The notes under the pieces: model-generated
The model's input: only the letters and a program-made list of their open reading frames with translations
What the model was told of the DNA's origin: nothing
Database searches by the model: none
Part shown: in pieces, positions 31,396 through 41,755 of the stretch
Position numbering within the stretch: the first letter of the stretch is position 1
How the letters are laid out: the number at the start of each line of letters is the position of its first letter
Made by a program: the position numbers and the translations under genes
NCBI RefSeq assembly: GCF_000264765.2
Contig: NZ_CP006664.1
Location: 3,100,001-3,164,000, forward strand
DNA from: Edwardsiella anguillarum ET080813
Lineage (GTDB): Bacteria; Pseudomonadota; Gammaproteobacteria; Enterobacterales; Enterobacteriaceae
Reading direction: 5' to 3'
Length of the DNA stretch: 64,000 nucleotides

Positions 31396-33579
31396 ATGCA
31401 AAGAGTTACCCGTTGCTTAGGTCAATATGCGCTGCCTGTCTCGCTCAGCGTACTGCTGCTGCCGCCGGCCTGGTTTTTCTCTCCCCAGACCGTCATCAAT
31501 GGCCAGGCGCTATTTTTGCTGCCGTTGCCTATGGCGCTCGCCGCTGCGCTGGTCATGCTGTTTGGCCTGCGGGCGCTGCCCTCCCTATCGCTGGCGCTGC
31601 TGCTGTTTTTGCTGCTATTGCCCCCGCGCGCTCCCGCCGCGGCCCTCGCGCTGGGCTGTGCACTGCTGCTGCCGCTGTCGCCGATCGCCCATCTCAGCCT
31701 GCGTCTGCTGGGAAAACGCGGGCGCTGCGATCTTAACCGGGGCGGCGGGACGCCACTGGCGATTCGCCTGCTGGGGTTTGGTCTATTTTATCCCATCGGC
31801 AGCTGGCTGATGATGCTGCTGGGCGGAACGCTGATGACGCCGCTGTCGATGGGCGACGCGGCCGCGCCGCCGCGGGATCTCCCCTTTGCCCTGCTGGCGC
31901 TGGAGGGCATGATCCTGAGCTGCGTCGCGCTGACGCCGGCGCTGTATTACCTGCTGCGCATGCTGCTTAGCCCCGGCCGTCTGCGGGCCTTTGGTGTCGA
32001 CTGTCGGCGCGCGCTGCGGCGCGACATTCGCGGCCTGTTTTTGCCGATCTATCTCGCGGCGATGGGGGCGCTCTGTTTCCCGTCGACGTCTCATGTCAAT
32101 CTGGGCTATCTGACGCCGCTGCTGTTCGTGCTGTTTGTCTTTGCGTCGTTTCATTTCCGCTACCGGGCGGTGTTGCTGCTGTGGGCGCTGACGGTGCTGG
32201 GACTCCTGGCCTGCAGCGCTAATTTTATCCAGCTGGGTAACCGCCACTATCAGCTGGCCTTCCTGTCATCCGCGCTGATCGCCTTTAGCATCGCCCTGGT
32301 TTATATGGCGCAGGTGATTACGCGCAGCGACAGGATGCGCCGTCTCTACCTGCGTCTGCGGCGGCGCGACGGGCTGGTCGATCTCCCCAGCTTCCGCACC
32401 CTGAGTGACCATCTGGCGCGCCGTCCCCTTGGCACCCTGTGTATCCTGCGCCTGAGTAACCTGGATATTCTGAGCCGGTGCCACGGCGTGACGATGCGGG
32501 CGGCGACAAAAAGCCAGCTGGCCGCGTATCTGGCACCCCTGCTGCTGCCCGGGGAGCGGGTGTACCAGATGCCGGGGGCGGAGCTGCTGATCTATCTGCA
32601 GGCCGATGCCGATCTGCCGCGCATCAACGCCATTCGCGCTACGCTGATAGCGCAGGCGCTGGTGTGGCAGCAGCATCCGGTGACGCTGCAGTATGGCGTG
32701 GCGTACTCTCCGTTCGATGTCCATCGCCAGTCGATCCACGGCGTAGTGGGGCAGTTGAGCTACCTGGCGGAGCGGGCCTGTCGGGACAATGTGATCCTCC
32801 CGCTGTACGGTAATGAGGCCGACGCCAACGCCGCGGTGAACGAACAGGTCTTCTGGCTGCAGAAGATCACCCTCGCCCTGCAGGAGAATGCGCTGCTGCT
32901 GTACGCCCAGCCCATCGTTCACCGCGGAGGGCAGCGCTATTATGAGATCCTGGCCCGCATGCAGGACGGCGAGCAGCTGGTGCTGCCGGGGAAATTCATT
33001 CCTTTTATCACCGCGTTCAACCTGTGCGCGCAGTTTGATCTGCTGATCATCGAAAATGTGGTGCGCCATATTCACCGTGCCGGGTTAGACAGCTCCAGCA
33101 CCTGTTTTTCGGTAAACCTGATGCCGCTGACGCTGATGCAGCGCAGCGTGGCCGCGCAGATCATCGCCCTGTTTGAGCGTTATCAGGTGCGGCCGCAGGC
33201 GGTGATCTTTGAGATCACCGAACAACAGTATTTACTGGATGAAAACGCCGCGCTGGAGACGGTGCGCGCCCTGCGCGCCTACTGCTTTAAGATCGCCATC
33301 GATGACTTCGGCACCGGGCTCTCCAACTATCAGCGCCTGAAGCACCTTAACGCGGACGTGGTGAAGATCGACGGCATGTTTGTTAAGGATATCGTCAACA
33401 GCTCGCTGGACCGAATGATCATCAAGTCTATCTGCGATATTGCCCGTGAGCGGCAGCTGCAGGTGGTCGCCGAATACGTTGAATCGCGTGAGCAGATGGA
33501 GGTCCTGTGCAGTCTGGGGGTGCAGTATCTGCAGGGTTTTTTGCTGGGCGAGCCGCGCCCGCTGACGCAGGCGCTGTAG
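31396..33579 (+). CDS. Membrane-anchored GGDEF-like/EAL domain protein
   Basis: Likely c-di-GMP phosphodiesterase or sensor. From the ATG at 31396 it has 727 residues. About eight hydrophobic segments make up a MASE1-like N-terminal sensor (residues 1-320). A degenerate GGDEF domain (about 330-480) has PGAEL in place of GGDEF, so it should not make c-di-GMP. The EAL domain (about 490-727) has the signature as EIL (E517), N in FSVNLMPL, E in EITEQQ, DD in IDDFGTGLS (D636-D637), K657 in VKIDG and E in VAEYVES, so the metal and catalytic set appears complete. An in-frame start 42 codons upstream is possible but the extension is not family-like. No direct E. coli orthologue is evident at this position. 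Confidence 0.85.
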   Translation: MQRVTRCLGQYALPVSLSVLLLPPAWFFSPQTVINGQALFLLPLPMALAAALVMLFGLRALPSLSLALLLFLLLLPPRAPAAALALGCALLLPLSPIAHLSLRLLGKRGRCDLNRGGGTPLAIRLLGFGLFYPIGSWLMMLLGGTLMTPLSMGDAAAPPRDLPFALLALEGMILSCVALTPALYYLLRMLLSPGRLRAFGVDCRRALRRDIRGLFLPIYLAAMGALCFPSTSHVNLGYLTPLLFVLFVFASFHFRYRAVLLLWALTVLGLLACSANFIQLGNRHYQLAFLSSALIAFSIALVYMAQVITRSDRMRRLYLRLRRRDGLVDLPSFRTLSDHLARRPLGTLCILRLSNLDILSRCHGVTMRAATKSQLAAYLAPLLLPGERVYQMPGAELLIYLQADADLPRINAIRATLIAQALVWQQHPVTLQYGVAYSPFDVHRQSIHGVVGQLSYLAERACRDNVILPLYGNEADANAAVNEQVFWLQKITLALQENALLLYAQPIVHRGGQRYYEILARMQDGEQLVLPGKFIPFITAFNLCAQFDLLIIENVVRHIHRAGLDSSSTCFSVNLMPLTLMQRSVAAQIIALFERYQVRPQAVIFEITEQQYLLDENAALETVRALRAYCFKIAIDDFGTGLSNYQRLKHLNADVVKIDGMFVKDIVNSSLDRMIIKSICDIARERQLQVVAEYVESREQMEVLCSLGVQYLQGFLLGEPRPLTQAL

Positions 33580-33587
33580 CGCGCCGG

Positions 33588-34355
<768 letters not shown>

Positions 34356-34495
34356 CTACTTTACCCGCCGACGCGGCGCAAGCCATAAGGCGCGTGCGCA
34401 GGGCGGATGGCGGTTATTTGCGCGAAAGTGCGCCGGGCCGCGGAGGCCCGGATGTGGGGGGACGGCGACCCGAGAAGGGACACCGCCAGAGGGGG

Positions 34496-36193
34496 CTAGA
34501 ATGAGGTTCGCTTATAGCTACGGTAGATCGGCAGCCAGAAGTTATGATCGATGGCCTGCAGCAGCGCCTCGTCCGAGGTCAGCACCGCGACGCCCTGACG
34601 CTGGGCCGCCTTGGCGACCTGAAAGGCGATGTCGCGTGAAACCTGCTGGATATCCTTCAGGTCCGGTAGCAGGGGGCCATGGCCGTCGCGCGCCAGCGGC
34701 GAGCTGTCGGCCAGCGCCCGGCTGGCGGCCATCAGCATGCCGTCGGTCACCCGCCGCGCACCGCTGGCCAGGACGCCCAGGCCGATGCCGGGGAAGATAT
34801 AGGCGTTGTTACACTGGGCTATCGGATAGCGCTCTCCCTGATAGAGCACCGGCTCGAAGGGACTGCCGCTGGCGACCAACGCCGCGCCATCGGTCCAGTT
34901 GATGATATCCTCCGGACGGGCCTCCACCCGGGAAGTGGGATTAGAGAGCGGCATGATGATGGGGCGAGGGCAGTGGCTGTGCATTTCGCGCACGATCGCC
35001 TCGCTGAACAGCCCCGGCTGACCCGATACGCCGATCAGCACCGTGGGGTGGGCGTTGCGTACCACGTCGAGCAGGGAGATCCCTTCGCTCTCCGTCTGCC
35101 AACCAGCCAGCGCCTGCTGTTTTTGTACCAGACGGCTCTGGAAGTCGAGCAGGTTGGGCAGGCGATCGGTCAGCAGTCCGAAGCGATCGACCATGAAGAT
35201 GCGTGCCCGCGCCTCTTCGTCGCTCAGCCCCTCGGCGATCATCTGGGCGATGATCTGCTCTGCGATGCCGCATCCGGCAGATCCGGCGCCGAGGAAGGTA
35301 ATGGTCTGATCGCGCAGACGGCTGCCGGCGGCGCGGCTGGCGGCGATCAGGCTGCCCAGGGTGACGGCCGCGGTGCCCTGAATGTCGTCGTTAAAGCAGC
35401 AGAGCTGATCGCGATAGCGGCTCAGCAGCGGCATGGCGTTTTTCTGAGCGAAGTCCTCGAACTGCAGCAGAACATCCGGCCAGCGGCGTTTGACCGCCTG
35501 AATGAACTCCTCGACGAACGCATTATATTCATCACCGGTAATGCGCGGGTGACGCCAGCCCATGTACAGCGGATCGTTGAGGCGCTGTGGGTTATTGGTG
35601 CCGACGTCCAGCACCACGGGCAGGGTATAGGCCGGGCTGATGCCGCCGCAGGCGGTGTACAGCGACAGTTTACCGATAGGGATCCCCATACCGCCGATGC
35701 CCTGATCGCCCAGGCCGAGGATACGCTCGCCATCGGTGACCACGATCACCTTGACGTTCTGCTTGGTGGCGTTTTGCAGCATGTCATCGATGCGATCGCG
35801 GTTGGGATAGGCGATAAACAGCCCGCGTGCGCGCCGGTAGATATCGGAAAAGTGTTCACAGGCCTCACCGACCGTCGGGGTATAGATGATGGGCATCATC
35901 TCGCTAAGGTGGCCGCGCAGCAGGCGGTAGAACAGGGTCTCGTTGGTATCCTGAATATTGCGCAGGTAGATATGCTGCGCAGTGGCGTTCTGAAAATCAC
36001 AAAACTGACGATAGGCGCGTTCAACCTGCTCTTCAATGGTCTCGATGGCCTCAGGCAACAGACCGCTCAGGTTAAAGTTATTGCGCTCTTCCTCACTGAA
36101 GGCGCTGCCCTTATTCAACAGCGGGAATTCAAGCAGGATGGGGCCGGCATAGGGAATATACAGCGGACGTTTACTTTCGTGTTCCAGATCCAT
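34496..36193 (-). CDS. maeA: NAD-dependent malic enzyme MaeA
   Basis: Oxidative decarboxylation of malate to pyruvate, cytoplasmic. 565 residues, the same as E. coli MaeA (SfcA). The malic-enzyme motif with the catalytic tyrosine is [14 protein letters not shown], the metal-binding region is [13 protein letters not shown], and the NAD-binding loop is [14 protein letters not shown]. It stands between cdd and sanA, which are neighbours in E. coli, so it was moved or inserted here. The base composition is like the core. A long open frame on the other strand is an artefact. Confidence 0.97.
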   Translation of the reverse strand: MDLEHESKRPLYIPYAGPILLEFPLLNKGSAFSEEERNNFNLSGLLPEAIETIEEQVERAYRQFCDFQNATAQHIYLRNIQDTNETLFYRLLRGHLSEMMPIIYTPTVGEACEHFSDIYRRARGLFIAYPNRDRIDDMLQNATKQNVKVIVVTDGERILGLGDQGIGGMGIPIGKLSLYTACGGISPAYTLPVVLDVGTNNPQRLNDPLYMGWRHPRITGDEYNAFVEEFIQAVKRRWPDVLLQFEDFAQKNAMPLLSRYRDQLCCFNDDIQGTAAVTLGSLIAASRAAGSRLRDQTITFLGAGSAGCGIAEQIIAQMIAEGLSDEEARARIFMVDRFGLLTDRLPNLLDFQSRLVQKQQALAGWQTESEGISLLDVVRNAHPTVLIGVSGQPGLFSEAIVREMHSHCPRPIIMPLSNPTSRVEARPEDIINWTDGAALVASGSPFEPVLYQGERYPIAQCNNAYIFPGIGLGVLASGARRVTDGMLMAASRALADSSPLARDGHGPLLPDLKDIQQVSRDIAFQVAKAAQRQGVAVLTSDEALLQAIDHNFWLPIYRSYKRTSF

Positions 36194-36391
36194 AAGTACG
36201 CTCTTATGTTAACGGGATGAAATAACACGCTGAAGATCCTAAAAGAGAGTTAGCCATTGTTCAATGTTTGTTATCAAAACTATTCATTCAATATATGTTT
36301 TGTAACAATGATTTTGGCGAGCGAACGCGGCGGGGAAGGTCACGCGCAGAGGTAACGGGCCAGAGCGCCCGAGGGCACTCTGGCGTCCGGG

Positions 36392-37279
36392 TTACAGCAG
36401 ATGGTGCTGCAGATCGTCGCAGCCCAGCGCCTGTAGGGTGGCGCGCGTCGCCGCATGCTGCGACAGGGCCGCCTGACGGGACTCCACCAGCGCGGCGCGG
36501 CGGATGGCGTCGACGCTGTCGCCGGACATGTTCATCAGGATCAGGGCGGCCTGCAGCGGTGGCAGGCTGGGGTTAAAGGCGGCATTTTCCGCATAGCGGC
36601 CGGCATAGACGGCGCGGTCGGTTTCGATAGCCACGCCGCTGTAGGCCTGGCTGTACGGCGCATGGCTGGCGTTAGCGGCGTCCAGCGCCGCCTGCAGCAG
36701 GGGATCGCCGGCTGCATTGTCCAGCGCCAGCCCGTGATGGGTTGGGTCTAGCAGCAGGGTTTTTATCTGCAGATCGCGCGGGCCAAAGGCATCGGGCAGG
36801 TAGTCGCCCAGCGTGGCGGCGCGGCGGCCCGGCAGATGGATCGGCAGCGCGGTACCGCTGTTCAGTTCATTCATAAACTGGCGGCAATGGCCGCAGGGCG
36901 TGCAGTTAACGGTGATCGACGCCAGCGCGCGCTCGCCCCGTAGCCAGGCGTGGGTGATCGCGCACTGCTCGGCATGGATGGTCTGCTGCAGCGGCGCGCC
37001 GGAAAACTCCATATTGGCGCCGAAGTAGAGGTTACCGCTGGCGCCATGGACGATAGCGCCGACCTGAAAATGAGAGATCGGCGTAAGGGCACAGGCGGCG
37101 GCCAGCGGCAGCAGGGCAAAACTCAGGGCCTGGCGATCCATCTGACAGGCATGACCAATGGCATCCACCTGGGCTGCGGTGATCACGGCGTTGAAGGTGT
37201 CAGACGCCATCACTGGCGTAAGCGCCGCCTGGAGTTCGGCAGGCAGCTGGCGGAATGCAACGGCAAAGCGTGCGTGCAT
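36392..37279 (-). CDS. cdd: Cytidine deaminase
   Basis: Deaminates cytidine and deoxycytidine to the uridine forms in pyrimidine salvage. 295 residues (E. coli 294), the long enteric dimeric form with an inactive C-terminal repeat domain. Zinc and catalytic residues are H102 and E104 (HAEQ) and C129 and C132 (PCGHC). AGAGG precedes the ATG. A strong CRP site lies upstream, in line with the CRP/CytR control known in E. coli. A GC hairpin (about 36359-36384) after the stop has no T run. Confidence 0.97.
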   Translation of the reverse strand: MHARFAVAFRQLPAELQAALTPVMASDTFNAVITAAQVDAIGHACQMDRQALSFALLPLAAACALTPISHFQVGAIVHGASGNLYFGANMEFSGAPLQQTIHAEQCAITHAWLRGERALASITVNCTPCGHCRQFMNELNSGTALPIHLPGRRAATLGDYLPDAFGPRDLQIKTLLLDPTHHGLALDNAAGDPLLQAALDAANASHAPYSQAYSGVAIETDRAVYAGRYAENAAFNPSLPPLQAALILMNMSGDSVDAIRRAALVESRQAALSQHAATRATLQALGCDDLQHHLL

Positions 37280-37336
37280 GGGAAAGCCTCTTGTGAGTTA
37301 CGGGAGGCTATTGTAAGGAAGCGAATAGGTGATATT

Positions 37337-37352
37337 TGTGATAATAATCACT
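37337..37352 (-). promoter_or_regulatory. CRP site upstream of cdd
   Basis: TGTGA-TAATAA-TCACT matches the CRP consensus TGTGA-N6-TCACA at nine of ten conserved positions. It lies 58 bases before the cdd start codon. The E. coli cdd promoter is controlled by CRP with CytR. Confidence 0.8.
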
Positions 37353-37433
37353 TTTTGAGTGCAATAATTGTAATATTGGTCTCGAATTAGAGATTTATTT
37401 CAACTTTTTTTAACGTAAAAACGGGTGCTGATG

Positions 37434-37461
37434 GCGGAGAGCGCCGATCGGCGCCCTCCGC
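37434..37461 (-). terminator. Probable terminator of yohJK
   Basis: A 12-bp stem (GCGGAGGGCGCC with its complement, one G-U pair, loop GATC) begins 13 bases after the yohK stop. There is no immediate T run, though TTTTT occurs about 12 bases further. Confidence 0.5.
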
Positions 37462-37474
37462 TGTGACGATGTTA

Positions 37475-38176
37475 TCAGAAGATATGCAGCAGTATCGGGA
37501 ACAGAAACGGCGCCAGCAGGGAGGTAATGATCCCGCAGATAACCAGCGCCAGAGAGCTAAAGGCGCCCTCCTGGTAGTCGACCTCCGCGCAGCGGGCGGT
37601 CCCCAAGGCGTGGGATGCCGTCCCCATGGCCAGACCACGCGACGCCTTGGTGCGGATATTCATGGCGTTCAGCAGGGTGTGGCCGAAGACGGCGCCCAGG
37701 ATCCCGACAAAGATGACGCAGACGGCGCTGATGGCCGGGATACCGTGGATGGACTGAGCGACGGCCATCGCGATCGGCGTAGTGACCGATTTCGGCATCA
37801 CCGAGGCGGCGATCTCCGGCGTCGCACCGAGCCACAGGGCGATGGCGGTACCGGTGATCATCGCGGTGGCGCTGCCAATAAAGCAGATGGTGATGATGGA
37901 CTTCCAGCGGGCACGGATCTGGTGCAGCTGTTCATACAGCGGGAAGGCCAGCGCCACGACCGCCGGCTGCAGCAGGCTGTTGAGCGCCGAGCTGCCGGCA
38001 AAATAGTTTTTGTAGGGAATATGCAGCAGCAGCAGCAGCGGAATGATCACCGCCATGGAGACCAGCAGCGGATTGAGCAGCGGCATATTCAGGCGCTGGG
38101 CGAGACGGCGGGCGCCAAAGAAGACCACCAGCGTCAGCGGCAGTGACCACCAGATATTCAGCATGACGGTCATCAT
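37475..38176 (-). CDS. yohK: LrgB/CidB-family membrane protein YohK
   Basis: A 233-residue inner-membrane protein (E. coli 231) with about six hydrophobic segments. The LrgB family core is [25 protein letters not shown], followed by [30 protein letters not shown]. The family is linked to holin-like control of murein hydrolases and to pyruvate or glycolate export in other bacteria; the substrate here is not known. Its ATG overlaps the yohJ stop (ATGA), so the pair is translationally coupled. Confidence 0.95.
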   Translation of the reverse strand: MMTVMLNIWWSLPLTLVVFFGARRLAQRLNMPLLNPLLVSMAVIIPLLLLLHIPYKNYFAGSSALNSLLQPAVVALAFPLYEQLHQIRARWKSIITICFIGSATAMITGTAIALWLGATPEIAASVMPKSVTTPIAMAVAQSIHGIPAISAVCVIFVGILGAVFGHTLLNAMNIRTKASRGLAMGTASHALGTARCAEVDYQEGAFSSLALVICGIITSLLAPFLFPILLHIF

Positions 38177-38589
38177 TGTTTACTCTCCTGCGGGTGGCTC
38201 AGGGGCTGTTCGCCGTCGTCGGGCCGCTCGCGATGCACCAGGTGTGAGCAGTAGGCGACCACCACCATAATGATCAGGGTGCTGACCACGCAGGAGACCA
38301 CGATGGGGCCAAACTGGCGGCACAGCACGTCGTAATACTGCATGACGCCCACGCCGATCGGTACGAACAGCAGCGCCATATAGCGAATAAACAGGCTGCA
38401 CCCCGGTTTGACCCAGGTGGCCGGCATAATCTGCGAAGCCAGCAGGGCAAACAGGATCAGCATACCGATGATGCTGCCTGGGATCTTGATTGGTAACAGG
38501 GTGGCAAGCGCATTACCGGCAAACAGACACAGGTAAATCAGCACGAAGGCACGTGCGTATTGCCAGCAAAGAGAAAGTGGATTTGACAT
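38173..38589 (-). CDS. yohJ: LrgA/CidA-family membrane protein YohJ
   Basis: A 138-residue holin-like membrane protein (E. coli 132) with four hydrophobic segments, including [17 protein letters not shown] and [22 protein letters not shown] start at the ATG at 38589 ([15 protein letters not shown]), which aligns with E. coli; the frame continues 13 codons upstream without similarity. The ribosome-binding site is weak. It is the first gene of the yohJ-yohK pair, followed by cdd as in E. coli. Confidence 0.94.
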   Translation of the reverse strand: MSNPLSLCWQYARAFVLIYLCLFAGNALATLLPIKIPGSIIGMLILFALLASQIMPATWVKPGCSLFIRYMALLFVPIGVGVMQYYDVLCRQFGPIVVSCVVSTLIIMVVVAYCSHLVHRERPDDGEQPLSHPQESKQ

Positions 38590-38762
38590 CGTAGTGTACC
38601 CAAAAACGAAAACATAATCATCATACAATTAATCGGTAAAATGTGCTACTGATCACATCATGAATTCGCTCTATGGCAGCCATGCCAATTTGGTGGGGTA
38701 TTGTCGGCGTCGCAGACAAGGATCGCGCCGGGTTACCCGGCGCGAAGGGGAGTATGAACGGC

Positions 38763-39707
38763 TCAGGGTTTCTCTGCGCTGCGCAGAGGGGGCGTCGCAC
38801 GCTCCGTCGCCGCGCCGTCCTGATGTGCCGCGCTGCGGCGGTGCGGACGGCGAAACAGCTCATAGATACACAGCGCCAGCCCCAGCCAGATCAGCGAGAA
38901 GCTGATCATCTTGGGCAGATTGATCGGTTCGCCGAAGGCCAGCACCGCCAGCAGAAACTGCAGAGAGGGTTCGACATACTGCGCTAGGCCCACCACCGTC
39001 AGAGAGGTGCGTTTGATGGCGGCGGCAAACAGCAGCAGCGGCGCATAGGTCACCGGCGCCGTCAGAATATACAGCGAATACTCAGACAGGCTGAGGCTGC
39101 CCAGATCGCTGCCGCCGCCGATCTGCTGCCAGAGGGTGATCCCCAGCGCCAGAGGCAGCATCCAGACGGTCTCCAGCGTCAGGGAGGTCATAATATCGTA
39201 GCGGATATACTTACGTACCAGGCCGTAAAAGGCAAAGGTGATGCCCATGACTAGCGCCAGCACCGGCACCCGCCCCAGCAGGATGATCTGGTAGGTCAGG
39301 CCGATGATGGCCAGCAGCACCGCGATGCGCTGAAAGCGGGTTAGCCGGTCGTGCAGAAAGATGACGCCCAGCGCGATGGCGAATAGCGGATTGGTGAAGT
39401 AGCCCAGGCTGGCATCCAGCACCAGGTGGTGGGTTAGCGCGTAGATGAAGGTGGTCCAGGAGACGCTCATGATGGCGCCGCCCAGCAGGCAGCAGTAAAG
39501 CGAGCGTTTATCCTGCCAGGCCGCGCGCCAGGAGGTGCGGTGCCTGAACAGCAGGCGCAGCGCCAGCAGCAGGGGAACAGACCAGAACAGACGCTGGGCC
39601 AGCAGTTCGAAGGCATTTGCATCGTTCAGCAGCTTATAGTATAGCGGCGTGATCCCCCACAGAATAAACGACAGCACCGCCAGCAGCGGTCCATTGCGCA
39701 GCCACAT
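38763..39707 (-). CDS. rarD: RarD-type EamA (DMT superfamily) transporter
   Basis: A 314-residue inner-membrane protein with ten hydrophobic segments. The N-terminal LAVLSFILWGITPLYYKLL, WRAAWQDKRSL and DASLGYFTNPLFAIALGV match the RarD family (chloramphenicol-sensitivity protein of E. coli and Pseudomonas). The substrate is unknown. The C-terminus ends in a polar, basic tail of about 30 residues. It follows sbcB in the same direction. Other RarD-like paralogues exist in enteric bacteria, so strict orthology is likely but not proven. Confidence 0.85.
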   Translation of the reverse strand: MWLRNGPLLAVLSFILWGITPLYYKLLNDANAFELLAQRLFWSVPLLLALRLLFRHRTSWRAAWQDKRSLYCCLLGGAIMSVSWTTFIYALTHHLVLDASLGYFTNPLFAIALGVIFLHDRLTRFQRIAVLLAIIGLTYQIILLGRVPVLALVMGITFAFYGLVRKYIRYDIMTSLTLETVWMLPLALGITLWQQIGGGSDLGSLSLSEYSLYILTAPVTYAPLLLFAAAIKRTSLTVVGLAQYVEPSLQFLLAVLAFGEPINLPKMISFSLIWLGLALCIYELFRRPHRRSAAHQDGAATERATPPLRSAEKP

Positions 39708-39846
39708 AGTTCAAGCCTTGATTGTCTGCTCCGTCGCGGAGCCTGGTTATCGACCACCCCGCCGCGGGCAGAGTGGAAAGCGTGCGCAGGATGCCGCAGT
39801 AAGCGCCATGTAGGTGACGACGGCTGCATCCTTCCGGCGCAGACTA

Positions 39847-41274
39847 TTATCCTACTAATTCACGGGCATAATCAAACAGCGCCCGCAGCAGCGTCAGCCG
39901 CTGGGGCTGATCCTCATAGCGGTTGTACAGCATTTCCAGCGTCTGTAGATAATCCTGTACGCGCTGCGGCGTCAGCATGGCCTGGCGATGCTGCTGCCAG
40001 CGGCGCATCTCGCTCTCATCCAGCGTCGCCGGGTAGTTACGGGCGCGGTAGCGAAACAGCAGCGGCGTGATGCGCCGATCGCTGAAGCGTAGATCCAGCG
40101 CCGGCAGGTTCTGCGGCTGGGTGGCGCGAATAATTTGCATCGCCTGGCGATCGGCGTCGCTGAAGAAGCCGTCGTACAGCTGGTTGTCCACGTCGTCCGA
40201 TGGCGGAAAGGGTGGCGCATCGGCAAATAGGGATACCACCTTGTCACGGATCTCGCTGTGCTGCTGTAGCAGGGCTAAATTATCCCGGCAGCGCGGGCGA
40301 TCGAGCCCCAGTCGGACGGCGTTGTCCGCGAGCAGGGTTTTCTCCGGCGCCAGCACCGGACATTTATTGATATGGACTAGCTTGATGGGCACCGGCACGG
40401 CGTCGCCCAGCTCGCTGCGCGGCGTGTAGAGCCGTTCGCGCAGGGCGGCGGGGTCCAGGGTCAGCAGCGGGGTGATATCGCTGTCCAGATCGCAGACGAT
40501 CACCGCGTTTTTATTCTCGGGATGCCAGGCCAGCGGGGCGATCAGGCTGGTGTTACCGCGCAGGGCGCCGAACATGCCGGAGACATGCACCAGGGGCGTC
40601 ATCGTGGCGATATCGATAAGCTGAGCCACCCGGTTCTTGTTGCGCAGCTGGAACAGATAGTCGAACAGCCGCGGCTGGGCCTGTTTGACCAGCCTGGCCA
40701 GCGCGATGGTGGCGTAGACATCGGCCATGGCGTCGTGGGCGTTGCTGTGCTCAATGCCGTTGGCCTGAGACAGGTGCTCCAGCTTGAAGCTGGGCAACCC
40801 CTGCTCGTTTTCCGGCCAGACGATCCCCTCGGGGCGCAGGGCGTAGCAGGTGCGCACCACACCCAGCAGATCCCAGCGAGAGTTGCCGTTTTGCCAGCTG
40901 TAGGCGTAGGGGTCAAAGAAGTTGCGGTAGAACAGGTTGCGGCTCACCTCATCGTCGAAGCGAATGTTGTTATAGCCCACGACACAGGTGCCCGGCACGC
41001 TGAACATCCGGTGGATACGCTCGGCGAATTCGGCCTCACAGACCCCCTGCGCCAGCGCCGTCTGCGGGGTGATCCCGGTGATCATCACCGCGTCGGGCTG
41101 GGGCAGGTAATCATCGGCCGGCCGGCAGTAAAACACCTGGGGTTCTTCGATGATGTTGAAGTCGGCGTCGGTGCGCACGCCGGCGAACTGAGCGGGACGA
41201 TCCCGCGCCGGATGCTGACCGAAGGTTTCATAGTCGTGAAACAGGAATGTATTTTGTATGCTTCGGTTTTTCAC
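39847..41274 (-). CDS. sbcB: Exonuclease I (single-strand 3'-5' DNA exonuclease)
   Basis: Degrades single-stranded DNA 3' to 5' in repair and recombination. A DnaQ-like exonuclease domain has the D-x-E motif in FLFHDYETFGQHP and the later NAHDAMADVYAT, followed by the SH3-like and helical C-terminal domains typical of ExoI. I place the start at the GTG at 41274, which has GGAAGG five bases upstream; an in-frame GTG two codons earlier (41280) overlaps that site. Length 475 residues, the same as E. coli. Confidence 0.96.
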   Translation of the reverse strand: MKNRSIQNTFLFHDYETFGQHPARDRPAQFAGVRTDADFNIIEEPQVFYCRPADDYLPQPDAVMITGITPQTALAQGVCEAEFAERIHRMFSVPGTCVVGYNNIRFDDEVSRNLFYRNFFDPYAYSWQNGNSRWDLLGVVRTCYALRPEGIVWPENEQGLPSFKLEHLSQANGIEHSNAHDAMADVYATIALARLVKQAQPRLFDYLFQLRNKNRVAQLIDIATMTPLVHVSGMFGALRGNTSLIAPLAWHPENKNAVIVCDLDSDITPLLTLDPAALRERLYTPRSELGDAVPVPIKLVHINKCPVLAPEKTLLADNAVRLGLDRPRCRDNLALLQQHSEIRDKVVSLFADAPPFPPSDDVDNQLYDGFFSDADRQAMQIIRATQPQNLPALDLRFSDRRITPLLFRYRARNYPATLDESEMRRWQQHRQAMLTPQRVQDYLQTLEMLYNRYEDQPQRLTLLRALFDYARELVG

Positions 41275-41280
41275 TGTCAC

Positions 41281-41755
41281 CTTCCGTATACGCCTTTTGT
41301 TTTATCTTGTTGATTTATATGGGTGTTTCATGATTTCACTCGCAATTCGCTGTACATTGCTCGATGCTGTCTGTTGTGATCGTGCATACGAATAGGAGAT
41401 ACATGTTCAGTGCATAAATCATAACTTCATTAAGCTAAGAAAACTAATATAGCGTTCGGTGACGCTCGCAGCGTTCTTAACTCGATTAACGTTTGGGCGA
41501 AAGATCGGGCTAAGAGGTGCTCAGACCTGTGTTCTCATTCGGCGTGAAGGGCCAAGCCTCTTCTGGCTAGTATGGCATCAGGCTCTTCCAGGTTTCTGCT
41601 ACATTTCTCCGCGCATAAGCTGAACCTGGATTTTTTGTTGAAAATGGCCTACTTCATAATAGAGTAATCATTTTTCATGTCTGGTAACTGCATCCCCTCT
41701 GTTCAATATATATTAAAAGCTCTACTTTTTATCAATAGGCGTATTTTGAACTTCA
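41281..41755. other. AT-rich non-coding region between sbcB and the acyltransferase gene
   Basis: About 475 bp of AT-rich DNA. The one odd element is a four-codon open frame (ATG at about 41403, MFSA) behind a perfect AGGAG site; it may be the leftover start of a deleted gene or chance. No family-like sequence was seen. Confidence 0.4.

Noticed and set aside
34679-36220. A 513-codon open frame on the plus strand opposite maeA
   Set aside because: It lies opposite a full-length malic enzyme, shows no family motif, and is rich in Gly, Gln, Asp and His as expected of an antisense artefact.
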